64,000 nucleotides of DNA from contig ML677366.1 in the NCBI GenBank assembly GCA_007922305.1, positions 15,662,338 through 15,726,337 on the forward strand, read 5' to 3'. Each line of letters begins with the position of its first letter. Position 1 is the stretch's first letter. The notes beneath the pieces are model-generated. The model did not search any database. It was not told the DNA's origin and saw only the letters and a list, made by a program, of their open reading frames with translations. Shown in pieces: positions 13,087-23,252 of this stretch. The position numbers and the translations under genes were made by a program. This DNA is from Dermatemys mawii. Its lineage: Eukaryota; Chordata; Testudines; Dermatemydidae.

Positions 13087-14078
13087 ATGACTATAGATCA
13101 TGGGAAGTTCAAAGAAGGGAGCCAAATAAATTGGGACACACCTATCATCCCCCAACAGAAAAGTTTGGGAATTCTACTACATTTCAAGATGACTTTGTTC
13201 CTAGGGAACTGAACCCCAGACAAAGCTTTAAGCCTCCAGGTGTGGCCAAACTTTCAGATGTACCTTTTGATGGTGTTACTAATCATCGCAGTTCTTACAT
13301 TGCTCATCAACTGGAACCAAAATTTGTAAGACCAAAGGAAGAATACAAGCCAAGTAGCCAGCCCTTTGAAGATCTCACAAGCCATAGGAATGATTTTAAA
13401 GGGCTACTTGGAGAGTTTACAAAAAGCTGCAAGCCTGAATATACTAAAGTTGGGTCAAATGCTCACTTTAATTCACGCACTGAATTCCAGGATCGGTTTC
13501 AACCATGGTCAGTCTCCTTGCCTGAGGCTCGCAAGATACAAGATTATGTTCCACCTCCAGGTAATATGGATTTACACTCCACAAGCCATCTTGATTATAT
13601 TCCGCATGCGATCTGTCCTGTTGCCCCCATAAGACCAGTTTCTTATGGAAGAAGAAGTAATGTCCCTTTCCAGGGGAACACTACAATGAAGGAAGACTTT
13701 CAAGCCTGGGCCAGCTGTCGGCAAGAAATTATTAGAAGACAGCAAGAAATTCCAAAACCTACTGGAAAATTTGATGGATTGACCACATTCAGGTCTCACT
13801 ATAGACCACATGAAATAATTCCAGTTCAGAGTTTCAAACCTCTACGTGTTGTAGTCCCTAATTCAGCTCGTTTTGAAGATGAAACCATGTATCGTACAGA
13901 GTATACTCCAAAGAAACAAGAGATCTGCCCAGCAAACTATCCATCTCCTCCAGGATACGTCTTTGTAAACACAGATTCTCGTGGTCACAAGTTCTTCCAC
14001 AGAGTTACTCCAGAAATCAATACATTTTCCCATTCAAATGGTAATCATATTCCAAAAGAAATAGCTGTTACTTCATAA
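13087..14078 (+). CDS. SAXO2: SAXO2, last coding exon
   Basis: The exon enters in phase 1 (G|AT makes Asp, giving TYQ|DDYRSW) and ends at TAA 14076-14078, encoding about 330 residues. Mn-type cores follow one another: NSTTFQDDFVP, DGVTNHRSSYIAH, EDLTSHRNDFKGL, NSRTEFQDRFQPW, LHSTSHLDYIPH, QGNTTMKEDFQAW, DGLTTFRSHYRPH and EDETMYRTEYTPK. With those in earlier exons this gives at least eleven units. The tail EICPANYPSPPGYVF, then GHKFFHRVTPE, is the conserved C-terminal signature of SAXO2. The three exons encode 458 residues, close to the full family length. No transmembrane or signal segment is present, as expected for an axonemal protein. Confidence 0.92.
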
Positions 14079-14986
14079 CTTTTAATTTTAGTACTTAACA
14101 TATTTTAAAAAATGTTTAGAATCCTATAGATTAATTATTTTCCAGGCTAAACCTCAATGACAGTTGGCAAATACAAGTTATTATTGTAATTTTAAAATTG
14201 TTAAATCATTAAACTGATTATGGCTTTTTTAAAAAAAACTGGGAATGACTTTATTACAAGATTGATGAAGATTACGCAGATGTAAGATGTATCTGAACAT
14301 CGTGTGTGGAATCTGTTCTCTCTAATTGTGCATTTTACAATTACTGTGCTTTTCAGTTCTTACTGTCTTCCAGCCCAAGCACATGTTTTGTACATTTAAA
14401 TGAGATTATGACTTTTTGGAAATAATTTTGGAATCATTGAATCTGTACAGTAGCAATTAGATGTCTTACATGTAGCTTGAGCCCTATTTAATTTTCACTG
14501 CACAGCAAATGAAACTATAATAATCTAAATGAGTAGACCCTGCCCACACTACTTTTGAAATGTTGTTTTAACATGGCTTCTGTGACCAGTATGGAAAAGG
14601 ATTTTTTCCCCTGGAAATCTTGATATCCAAACTGCATTACAAACTAGCCTCCCACATAGCCTATAACATAATCGTAAAAATCAACTTCAGAAAACAAATA
14701 CCCTTTTTATGCTGGTCCAGGAAACTATGTTAGGGCGCTGCTAACAATAGTCTTTAATTTAACTATTATTAATACAGTTTTAGCCTACTATGGCCAGAAC
14801 CTAAAGATGAGATTCTAACTTCTGATGCATGGTACATATTGACCATGTAATGAAAAAGATAATCTGCTAACTTTTGCATACAAATGCAATAGCAGATTTT
14901 TTCTGCGACACAAAACAGAGTTGATTTGACTTTCATTCTTAGTTTCCCAGCTAAAGAATTTTAATATGTGTCAAATAAGGAGATGA

Positions 14987-14992
14987 AATAAA
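14987..14992 (+). promoter_or_regulatory. SAXO2: Proximal poly(A) signal AATAAA of SAXO2
   Basis: AATAAA lies 909 bases after the stop codon. About 20 bases further is a GT-rich run (AATGTGTGTGTTCACAT), the usual arrangement for cleavage near 15010. Confidence 0.6.
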
Positions 14993-15246
14993 TGGTTTAT
15001 TAAGATAATGTGTGTGTTCACATAAGAGATTTTAAGCATTATTTCCAAGTATTCTTATCTCAGTGTCAGTCAATGTGTCCATGATTTACAGTGATCCCTC
15101 TTACAATACTTATTTAACAATATTATGTTGTCTTATCACTTTCAGTATGAGTATCAGTAACATAAATATATTATCTTTTACTCATTACTATAGGAAAGCC
15201 ATTTTAGCTTTGAAGTGTCATGTATTTGTATGTATACCAAATCACC

Positions 15247-15252
15247 AATAAA
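15247..15252 (+). promoter_or_regulatory. SAXO2: Distal poly(A) signal AATAAA of SAXO2
   Basis: A second AATAAA (in CACCAATAAAAAGACTG) lies 260 bases beyond the first. The downstream GT-rich element is weaker than at the proximal site. Confidence 0.4.
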
Positions 15253-16009
15253 AAGACTGAAATCAAGTACAGTATGATGTTGAAAACAGGAACTGAACCC
15301 AATGAGCCCCACTCAGAAAGGCAAAAAAAGAGACCTGGACTGCTGGAAATGCTTGTTTTGTATTACTGTTACATGAGGCTCCCGCTGTTCTTCCAAGAGT
15401 GGTTGCTTTTAAATGTTCTTGTTTCTCTTTGTGCTATGTCAATTTGCTTTACTCTAATTGAAAAATCAATTAAATTTTTTTTGAAGTTCATACATCTTTT
15501 CCATTTTGTAAAGAGGTGTTTTGGACTGGATTTTTCATTAAATGTTTAGGGCTGGACTGATCTGATCAAGTAGTACCATACAGCAGTGCTGTCCAGGAGC
15601 GGGGCCGGGACTGAATTCTGATTTAGTTGCAATTACGTCCCTGGGAGGTATTTAAGTGCTTTGCTTCCCTGACTGGGCATTTCCCTGAATCAGAGTCTAA
15701 CCACTGAGTTCTTTTCATTTTTATTTAGCAGATATCAAATTTCTTAGCCCCACTATAGACATAGTGTCCTGAGATGCATTTTCTTTTCTTGCCTAAATAA
15801 TTTAAAGAAACTCTCATGCTGACTGTACCAGCTACTCACAGATACAAAAATGTGATGATAAATACTAAGGGGGAACAGAAGCGCAGACTCAAACAAGTGT
15901 AATAGAGTTTGAAGCAGGTGTATTTTAAAATAAGGTATTTTGGGGGATTTTTCTCTCTCTCTTATGGCCCTGAATACTGCCTGTAAACTCATTATTTTAA
16001 GGATAGAGT

Positions 16010-16710
16010 GCCTAGGGGAGGGACTCCTACCCATGGGAACCCAAACCCTAGGGCAGGACCCCTACCCTTGACAGCCCTCACCATAGCCCCACGCCTCCTA
16101 CCCATAGCAACCCTTACCCTAGAGCAGGGACCTCTACCCATAGGAACTCTAATTCTAAGGCAGGGATCCATACTCATAGGAACCCTAACCCTAGGAAGGG
16201 AACCCCTATCCACAGAAACCTAACCCTAGCCCCAATTCCCCTACCCATATGAACCTTAAGCCTAGCCCCAAATCCTGGACTCATAGGAACCCTAGCCCAA
16301 CTCCAAGTCCCTTGTCCATAGGAACCTGAAGTCTTGCCCCAAATGCCATACCCAAAGGAACCTTAACCCTATGGTGGAGCCTCTACTCATAGCAATGCTA
16401 ATTCTGCCCATAGAAACACTAACTCTGTCCCCAACTCCCTTACCCATAGGAACCATAAACCTAGAGCTAGGACTCCTACCCATAGCATTCCTAACCCTAG
16501 ACCCAAGTTCCTTACCCATAAGAACCCTAAGATGGGAACCCTAACACTAGGACAGAGACTTCTACCAATAGAAACGATAACACTAGGGCTGGGACTCCTA
16601 TCCACAGAAACCTTAAACCTAGCCCTAAAACAGGAACCCTAACCCTAGGAGAGGGACTCATTCCCATATAAACTATAGCACTAGTTCAGGGACCCACTAC
16701 CAATAGGAAC
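16010..16710. repeat. Minisatellite of about 36 bp with telomere-like CCCTAA words
   Basis: About 18-19 diverged tandem units occur. A typical unit reads CCTACCCATAGGAACCCTAA followed by CCCTAGGGCAGGGACC. The words ACCCTAACCCTAG, CATAGGAACC and GGGCAGGGA recur at roughly 35-37-bp spacing. It lies in the spacer between two convergent genes and has no flanking transposon ends that I can see. Confidence 0.85.
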
Positions 16711-17024
16711 CCCCAGTATCATATGCACCCTTTGGACTTTACTGACAGAATACTACAGACTGCCCTGGGCCTCAGCTCACCCCACTGAATGCAGTCTGAG
16801 CTCAGAGAAGAGTGGCTGTGCCACAGGCAGGGCAGAGGAGAGACCGGACACACATTGGTAACTTGTATGTAAACAAACATTTTCTGTGATGGGGATGTCA
16901 TGTTGGATTATGAACTACATTCTCTGCCTGCTCTCTTCTGGATGGGGTCTTTTATTATCTTAAAGGTAAAAACAAAATTCAGAATATATTATCTTAATAT
17001 AGTTGACTTAATATATCAACCACA

Positions 17025-17400
17025 GGTGCCAACTTTCACATGGTAAATAAGCACCCCAATTTTTCACAATAAGCCAGAAAGCAAGCTGATCCCATTTCCA
17101 AACAAGGCCAAAACAAGCCAATCCCTAAGGACCCCAACACACTACGTGACTAGATTCCCCTGGCGTGCAGTCTGGGACTGTGGTGGGCCCGCTGTGCACC
17201 CCTCCTTCCCCTCCCTTGCCACTGCTTGTCCTTCCCCCCTTTACCTCTGCTTGCCGGGAACCATCAAAAAAAGAGAAGCAACAAACTACACCGGACAACA
17301 AACTAGAAACCAAACAAGCAACATGCTACATGCCAAAAAACTAGCCAACAAGCAACTCACAAGCCAATTACGCCAAAAACAAGCCCAATTTCTGTGGGTT
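17025..17400. repeat. Unrecognised AC-rich interspersed sequence
   Basis: The stretch is rich in the words AAACAAGCCAA, CAACAAAC and CAAGCCAA (for example ACAAGCCAATCCCTAAGGAC near 17112 and AAAAACAAGCCCAATTTC near 17373). A pyrimidine-rich block at 17190-17250 interrupts it. The repeated words suggest a mobile-element remnant, but I cannot name a family. Confidence 0.35.
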
Positions 17401-17789
17401 TTCTTTAAGATTTGGCATATCTGATATCAACATGTTAGGGCCTTGTTTTGTTAACCTTGAGATAGTGGTTATCAAATGTAAATAATATTATCTTATAGTT
17501 TTCCCATCATTTTGTCTTGGCTTACTAATAAATCTCCACTAAACATGACAAATGGTGAAACTGTAAGCATGCAATTTTATGTTTGATGTGCTAGCTGCGG
17601 CAGATAGTGCTGTTCTCAGTGTGGTGCTAATTGAACTGATGCAAATTTACAGAGATGGCCTTGCAGAATTGGATGTTACACAAGCTGGTCAAAATATCTA
17701 CATTAAACTTTAGCTCCACTGAAAACAGAAAAATTGTAATTAAACATCCACCTTGGGTTTATCCCAGCCTGGCTGTGCAGGCAGCAGGT

Positions 17790-17957
17790 GAGTCCCGGGA
17801 GAGGGGGGGAGTGGAGAGCGAGGGAATGGGGGGGGGGGGGGGGGGGGGGGGCGGGGGGGGGGCCCGGGGGGGAAGGGGCGGGGCCTCAGGAAAGGGGGGG
17901 GGCAGGGGTGGGGCAAAGCTGTTTGGTTTTCAGCAATTAGAAAGTTGGCAACCTTGT
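17790..17957 (-). repeat. Fragment of a TGGCAACC-ended DNA element containing a long G-tract
   Basis: The right end CAATTAGAAAGTTGGCAACC resembles the terminal inverted repeat of a GC-rich non-autonomous element; the fragment at 61755-62167 ends in GCAACCCTT, consistent with the other end of the same family. The interior contains 24 consecutive G at 17828-17851 and several further runs of 7-10 G up to about 17905. The opposite end is missing. Confidence 0.5.
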
Positions 17958-18574
17958 CTTCCGATGTTACTATTGAAAATACTGGAGGTGATGCTTCTAG
18001 GAATATCATCATCAAAAGCACAGCAGCGCCACAGTGCCGCAGGTACAGACATTTTCAAGTTTTCATGTCAATTCTTCTCTACACAAAGTGGTATTTAAAA
18101 TGTCAGAATAAATAGGCTGGTGTTGTCAGACGCTATCGGTGTGGTGCTCTGCTTTTATTCGATGATGATACTAATTGGCTGCATGCATGTTCCCTCTGTG
18201 TACTGCTCTGTCTCTGCGCAGATAACTGACACAGCAGACCCTGAGAGAACCCCCAGTGACCACAGAGTCTAGTAAGGTACAAAGGCACCCGGCCAGGTTT
18301 ATTCTCAAACGAAGCACAGTAATAGTTTTCCGTAGACTCTACAAGACATACTATTAATATGTGCCCCCTGACAATGGTTACTGGAGTAGCAGTAAAAATA
18401 ATCTAGAAGAATGTCATGCCAATTGCAATAACAATCATTTACAGCACTGCCTCCAAATAGCATGCATACTTAACCAAAGATAAAATAAAAGCAGCAAAGG
18501 AGTGCTATGTGTCAACATTTAAAAACTTTAAATACAAAGAAAAAACATGAATAAGAAATTTTGGTAATAAGAAA

Positions 18575-20147
18575 AATATATGTCCCAAAATCTTTATTAC
18601 ACACTGTACAAAACAAAATATTGCACTTTGAATCAGACAATAAATATATACAAAGTATTTTACAAGTGTTTTCTTTTAATTTAAAAAACTGCTTATGCAA
18701 TCAAGACCCATTATTGATTAAAAAGGTAATGGTCAGGAATATCCTCCCTTTGCAGTCGGCTAGGACACAACTGCCCACTTTAAACACTTTCTGTACAGTA
18801 GTGCTAGTCTAATTTTCAGTGATGCAAACCCATGGTATAGGAATACTGTTTCTAAAATTGTTCTTACAGCATGCCTACTAATCACAATTCAATGCAGTCT
18901 AGTAATCTACTAATGCAGGGTCCAATTCAGGTTTCCAATTTGTGCAACAGTTGGAAGCTGCAAAAGAAAAAAATGCCATCTTCAGCCTTATGCAGGCTTT
19001 TCTGGGATACAGCAAAATGTTTAGCCTTATCAGGCATATAATTTGCAGTCCAGAAAAAGATTTACTTAAGAATGTTATGGTTAGAATTTATTAACACACA
19101 AAAGACTTGAATGGATAATGGTCATGATGAAAAATTAACTTGAATGAAATTGATTTCTTACACATTTATCTTCATATTTAACAACTCTTTCCTCTTACTT
19201 TTTTCCATGACTGGAAAATATAAAATATTTATTGAAGGGATAGAGTTGGACAGGCACATTTGGCCAGTTATTGGCTGTAGTTCCCATTGACTATGTGCAA
19301 GAGAATAGCGCTCATGAACATTTCATTCACAGCTCTTATAAGGAAGTCTTAAGTGTAATTTAAATCAATAGAGAAGATTAATCATGCCACAACTTTGATC
19401 ATATTTCAGTGAGACTGGAGTACAAGAATAGGAACAAAGGAAGACACCTCATTTATTCTACAACAGATCCATTGCTGTTTTGAAAATCATAACAGCATCT
19501 ACAATGCATAAATACAGGAATAAAAAAATGAAATGTACCGCTGTGTAGCCAGCCGACAGCTAATCTCAATAAAATTGTACCTGTGAGATTGACCCTTATT
19601 CATAGTTTAAGCTCAGGCTGTTTATGATAATGTAATCACTGCCAAAAACTTTATAGCTACAAGCCACTGCTTCTAGAAATTTAAATATTTTGTTAAATTT
19701 GATAACACAATGAAAATAAAAAGAGACATCAGTTGCTACATTCCAAAATTCTTCAAAGGATTTTGTGACTTAGACTTTCTTATAAGTAAAGGGAAACAAG
19801 CACTACCTGGTCCTTTTTAGATAATGTTCTTTTTCCCCAATAAAATTATACTATGATGACCTCTAAAGTTCTACAGATGATGTGCCATGATATTCTCCTC
19901 TTAATCCAGACATGTAAATGTTTAAAACATTAAAAGTTCCACTGCAGTAAAATGGCCAACGTAAGCTTCCAGCAAAATTTCCACTCAAGCATATCAAGCT
20001 ACAATGCTGTTTTTCATCAATCCCATGTATCCATTTAACTATTATGCCTACTGTCTTATTTACAAGTGTATTCTTTGAAGAGTCTAGATTTAATGAACCT
20101 GTTTTCTCATCTCTTCACTGCAGCATCATGAACTTTCCATAGAAGAA
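18575..20147 (-). other. ADAMTSL3: ADAMTSL3 3' untranslated region (inferred extent)
   Basis: This is AT-rich and free of recognisable repeats, in contrast to the introns. On the - strand it contains two Pumilio-type words, TGTAAATA at 20057-20064 and TGTATATA at 18645-18652. It also has GTGCAATA at 18619-18626, an 8-mer matching the miR-25/32/92 seed family, close to the poly(A) signal. Function is inferred from motif identity only. Confidence 0.55.
18593..18598 (-). promoter_or_regulatory. ADAMTSL3: Probable poly(A) signal AATAAA of ADAMTSL3
   Basis: On the - strand this reads GTGTGTAATAAAGATTTTGG, followed by a U-rich tract (TTCTTATTCATGTTTTTTC). It would end a 3' untranslated region of about 1.57 kb. 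Other AATAAA words occur in the region, so this choice is by context. Confidence 0.55.
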
Positions 20148-20257
20148 TTACACTTCTTGACATGACTGACAACACCTTTGTTTGTAGAGGTCTACTAAGC
20201 ATAACTTTAGATGTTTTACAAATGTACAGTAGTGAGTTGTATCCTTGCATTCGCCTT
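20148..20257 (-). CDS. ADAMTSL3: ADAMTSL3 last coding exon, PLAC domain
   Basis: Reading down from 20257 after the acceptor TATATTTTTCAG, the exon encodes GEC then KDTTHYCTFVKHLKLC, ending YKQRCCQSCQEV and the stop TAA at 20150-20148. This is a complete PLAC (protease and lacunin) domain with six cysteines in the pattern C-x6-C-x8-C-x8-CC-x2-C. PLAC is the usual C-terminal module of ADAMTS-like proteins. It joins the preceding exon in phase 1, giving CGKGEC. The exon is too short for a simple open-frame search and was found by homology. Confidence 0.9.
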
Positions 20258-20831
20258 CTGAAAAATATATTTAAACATTAAAAGGCTTTATAATGAATAA
20301 GGGATTAATAGTCAAACTAATCATTATAGTTTCACACAAACAATGGTTTGATGGTAACAGTTATGCTAGCATTTCGTCTCTAGCAACAGGAGTTCAAACT
20401 CTGTCACAAATAAAATGACTGGTGATCTCATCATATCCACTTATCTAGTGTCCATTTCACAAAACAACCTACAATTTGGTGAAATCAGCAATGTGCTCAG
20501 AGATCCATAAATGAGCTGTACTGGCACGGCTCTGTAGGGGAAACCTGTATATGATTAGCCCATAACATATCATATACAGGGGAAACCTGTATATGATTAG
20601 CCCATAACATGCCTGATTCTAACTGGTGCTTTAAATTCTTAAATATCAAAGTGACCCAGAATTGGAGAAAAATATAGCAGAGATAAAGAAGTGTTTGTTG
20701 GAGAAGATAGTTTTTACCTTTGATGTGCAATCAGATGCTTGCAAATCATTAGGGTACAGTTTGGAGTTGCTCTCTAAATATAACTACTACAAACTACGAC
20801 TATGCTCAGATATAAATAAATGTTTACGTAC
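20258..20831 (-). other. ADAMTSL3: ADAMTSL3 last intron, with a 42-bp direct duplication
   Basis: Intron of 574 bp with donor GTACGTAAAC and acceptor ATTTTTCAG. It contains two copies, 42 bp apart, of a 32-bp segment beginning GGGGAAACCTGTATATGATT (20537-20568 and 20579-20610). Confidence 0.8.
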
Positions 20832-21046
20832 TGCCACAGGAAGTGACATTGCAATGTTGCCAGGTCATTGGTCTCTTCCTCCACCCACAGTACTGATCAG
20901 CCACAGGTTTATTAGTCTTCCTGTGTACACAGTTTACTCGTCGTGACTGGAATCCGCTTCCACAGTCTACACTGCAGGGCCTCCATGGACCTGTTTGCCA
21001 ATACACATCACATATGTCTGAAGAACAGTTTCTTCTGATAGCTGAT
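20832..21046 (-). CDS. ADAMTSL3: ADAMTSL3 exon, final TSR
   Basis: This 215-bp exon runs from acceptor TTTTTTCCACAG to donor GGCA|GTACGT, phases 2 to 1. It finishes one TSR (RRNCSSDIC) and encodes the last one: DVYWQTGPWRPCSVDCGSGF, then CVHRKTNKPVADQYCG and QHCNVTSC. The Trp and six Cys of a TSR are present. The first Cys pair reads CSVDC, so the residue before the second Cys is Asp, not the Ser/Thr needed for O-fucosylation. Confidence 0.92.
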
Positions 21047-21382
21047 CTGTGGAAAAAAACCACAATAGTTAAAAAGATTTCTGTGCTAGATACTTCTTAG
21101 CACAGAGTTATTTGTTATATGTCAGTCATCAAAAAATGAGAAGAAATGTGTCTCAGTTTATTTTAACTACTGCTCTTTTACCCTGGGATAGAAGAAACAG
21201 TTGGTGTTTATGCGAAATATCGACAACAAAGTTTTTAGTTAAAAAATGAAACCCCATTTTAAAGTCAATTCACCATTTAACGTATTGAACGCTCAAGATG
21301 CCTTTTACATAAGCACTCTCTTCAATACAGAATATTATCTTCCCACTGATACTAAAACTTCTCCAACATTTTTACCTTCTAG

Positions 21383-21460
21383 GGTGAAATCCTGCTCTGT
21401 TGAAGTAAGGGGGAGTTTTGACATTTACTTTATGGAGCAAAGATTTCAGCCCTACTGTTT
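21383..21460. repeat. Fragment of palindromic repeat (GGTGAAATCCTG type)
   Basis: GGTGAAATCCTGCTCTGTTG then AAGTAAGGGGGAGTTTTGACA is a half-copy of the palindrome at 31349-31413, inside an ADAMTSL3 intron. Confidence 0.4.
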
Positions 21461-22857
21461 AGTGAAAATGCCTTTAAAATGCTCACAATTCAGAAGGACA
21501 AGGTGGATGAGGTAATTTCTTTATTGAATGAAGTGTCTCTCTCTCATCAACAAAAGTTGGCAACAATAAAAAATACTGGATAATACGTCACCCACCTTGT
21601 ATCTCTGATATCCTGTGACCAACATGACTACAACTCCACAACTTAGAAACACTTTTATTAGAGAAATATTCACAGATTCAGGTCTAATTAATCTAAAAAC
21701 ATAATAAAAAGTCAAATGTATATGTGCAGATTACATGTTCTTCCCCTACTATTCATTATCTGTTCACCTGCCACCCAGACAGTTGATCCCATTTGGAACA
21801 AACTTTTCCTCCAACAGGTCAATTTAAGTCAGTCCTTATTATTGGGCAAATTGTCCTATTAATTTTTGAGGTTATGCCCACCCTACATAGGCCCTGATTC
21901 AGTAAAACACTTAAGCATATGCCAAAAAATCCCACCTATGCCAGCACAATCTGTTGGAATTAAGATTTTGTTGTGATGTTAAAGCCGTAATTTTCCTTTA
22001 ACAGGGAGCTACTTAGAAGCTACAGACAAAACAAAAGGATGCCTAGAAAGAACACAGCTCTGGAAAACAGATCATGAAAGTCATATGCTCATCTTTATGC
22101 AATTTTCTATTTCTTTTTTCCTAAATGGAAAAAAGGGTGTACAGCTTTGGCATCATACACTTAGAGGAAGCATAGCATGTGCTTTCAAAGAAACACCTGC
22201 CTTATTTCAGTGCTCACAAAACATCATGATTATGTGTATTATGATGCCCAGAAAAACGTTGTAATTTTACAAAATGTAATCTTCAGCACAGTACTTTGAG
22301 ATCAGTATTCTCAGTAGGGGCCCAATTCAACAATGACAAGAACACTATGGCAGGCCTCAACAAGAAAGAAGTCTTTCTTAATTTTAATTTTTTTACTGGA
22401 CCCAAACATATAATAGGATATTAAACAAGTAAAAATCTATTATGTACAATATGTGTGTGTCACAGAGCAAAAAATACCCTATTTCTTTTGGCCTCATTAA
22501 GTTGTTCTAAGTCAAAGAGACACACTGTGGCCCACTGTGGTCCATTTAGGAATCAAACAGTGAGAAGGCAAGTGACTTCTGTTCTGGAGGAATGTAGGGG
22601 AGGGCTTCAATGCAAGCATAAGGGGGACTCAAAAATAAAGGGTGGTGGTTTATTTCTGATTTTTTTCAGCTCCCTTTACAAGTAGCAGTGATAATTAATT
22701 CCAGAGATGCCTGAAAAAACTTGTATACAATCTCTAACCCAAAACTGAGCAGCTTGATTCTATATTTTCTCTCCATCTCTCTTTCTTGTCCATCATCCTT
22801 AGATTTTTCTGGACCTGCTCCCTGACCTGAACGAACGTTGTCCTTTGTGTGGTTAAT

Positions 22858-23105
22858 GTTGTCTAGTGTGCTTTGAACATGGGACTGGGACTCAAGACTC
22901 CATGGTTCTATTCCTGGCGTTGCCACTAGCATACTAAGTGATACTTGGGAAGTGAGTTAACTTCTCTAGACCTGGAGTTTACCCAATCTGTAGCACTGGA
23001 ATAATAATAATTACTTATTTCCTTGGGGATTGGCTTAATTCATTGTTTATAAAAGTGCTTTGAAATATTTGATTCAAGATACTATAAAGTAAAAACTATT
23101 ATCTA
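22858..23105 (+). repeat. MIR-like CORE-SINE
   Basis: A tRNA-like head (GGGACTGGGACTCAAGACTC, GGTTCTATTCCTGGCGTTGC) is followed by the MIR-type core: TTGGGAAGTGAGTTAACTTC, CAATCTGTAGCACTGG then AATAATAATAATTACTTA. The tail contains AAAAGTGCTTTGAAATATTTG. The order and wording match the MIR/CORE-SINE consensus as I recall it. It is an ancient amniote repeat and non-coding. Confidence 0.7.
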
Positions 23106-23142
23106 AAGCAGGGCACTTTCTGTACTGCTTCAAACTGTGTAC

Positions 23143-23252
23143 CTTTTTCTTTCGTCACAATAAGAATCTGGAACGAGAGATCCATTGCGATGTTGACATA
23201 TAATGTGACGGTGCTGTAAACCCACAGCATGGCCTACACAGCGACCAGAACA
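23143..23252 (-). CDS. ADAMTSL3: ADAMTSL3 exon, part of the penultimate TSR
   Basis: This 110-bp exon, phases 0 to 2, encodes CSGRCVGHAVGLQHRHIICQ then HRNGSLVPDSYCDERKR. It continues the TSR whose WIIQSWGQ begins in the preceding exon and whose CSSDIC ends in the next. The pair CSGRC lacks the Ser/Thr of the O-fucose motif. Sites are TTTTTAG| and AAAAAG|GTACAC. It was identified by phase and homology, being too short to stand out as an open frame. Confidence 0.88.

Larger units (their letters stand above)
14079..15270 (+). other. SAXO2: SAXO2 3' untranslated region (inferred extent)
   Basis: AT-rich sequence follows the stop codon without recognisable repeats. Two candidate poly(A) signals bound it, at 14987-14992 and 15247-15252, so the transcript probably ends near 15010 or 15270. 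Extent is inferred from signals only. Confidence 0.55.
15271..18574. other. Intergenic spacer between the 3' ends of SAXO2 and ADAMTSL3
   Basis: About 3.3 kb separates the convergent genes. It contains the telomere-word minisatellite at 16010-16710, an AC-rich unknown repeat at 17025-17400 and the G-tract element at 17790-17957. No exon, RNA gene or long conserved-looking frame was found. Open frames over 16.0-16.6 kb exist on both strands because the repeat period is close to a multiple of three. Confidence 0.6.
21047..23142 (-). other. ADAMTSL3: ADAMTSL3 intron, with a MIR-like SINE
   Basis: Intron of 2.1 kb. A MIR-type CORE-SINE lies at 22858-23105, ending just before the donor at 23142. 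Small GTGAAATCCTG-type repeat fragments occur near 21385 and 21890. No other feature was seen. Confidence 0.75.

Noticed and set aside
16008..16605. Several 71-75-codon frames with repetitive peptides
   Set aside because: They come from the roughly 36-bp minisatellite, whose period is close to a multiple of three and so keeps frames open on both strands.
17655..18098. 147-codon open frame with a long Gly run
   Set aside because: The Gly run is the translation of the poly-G tract; the rest is unique intergenic sequence without gene signals.
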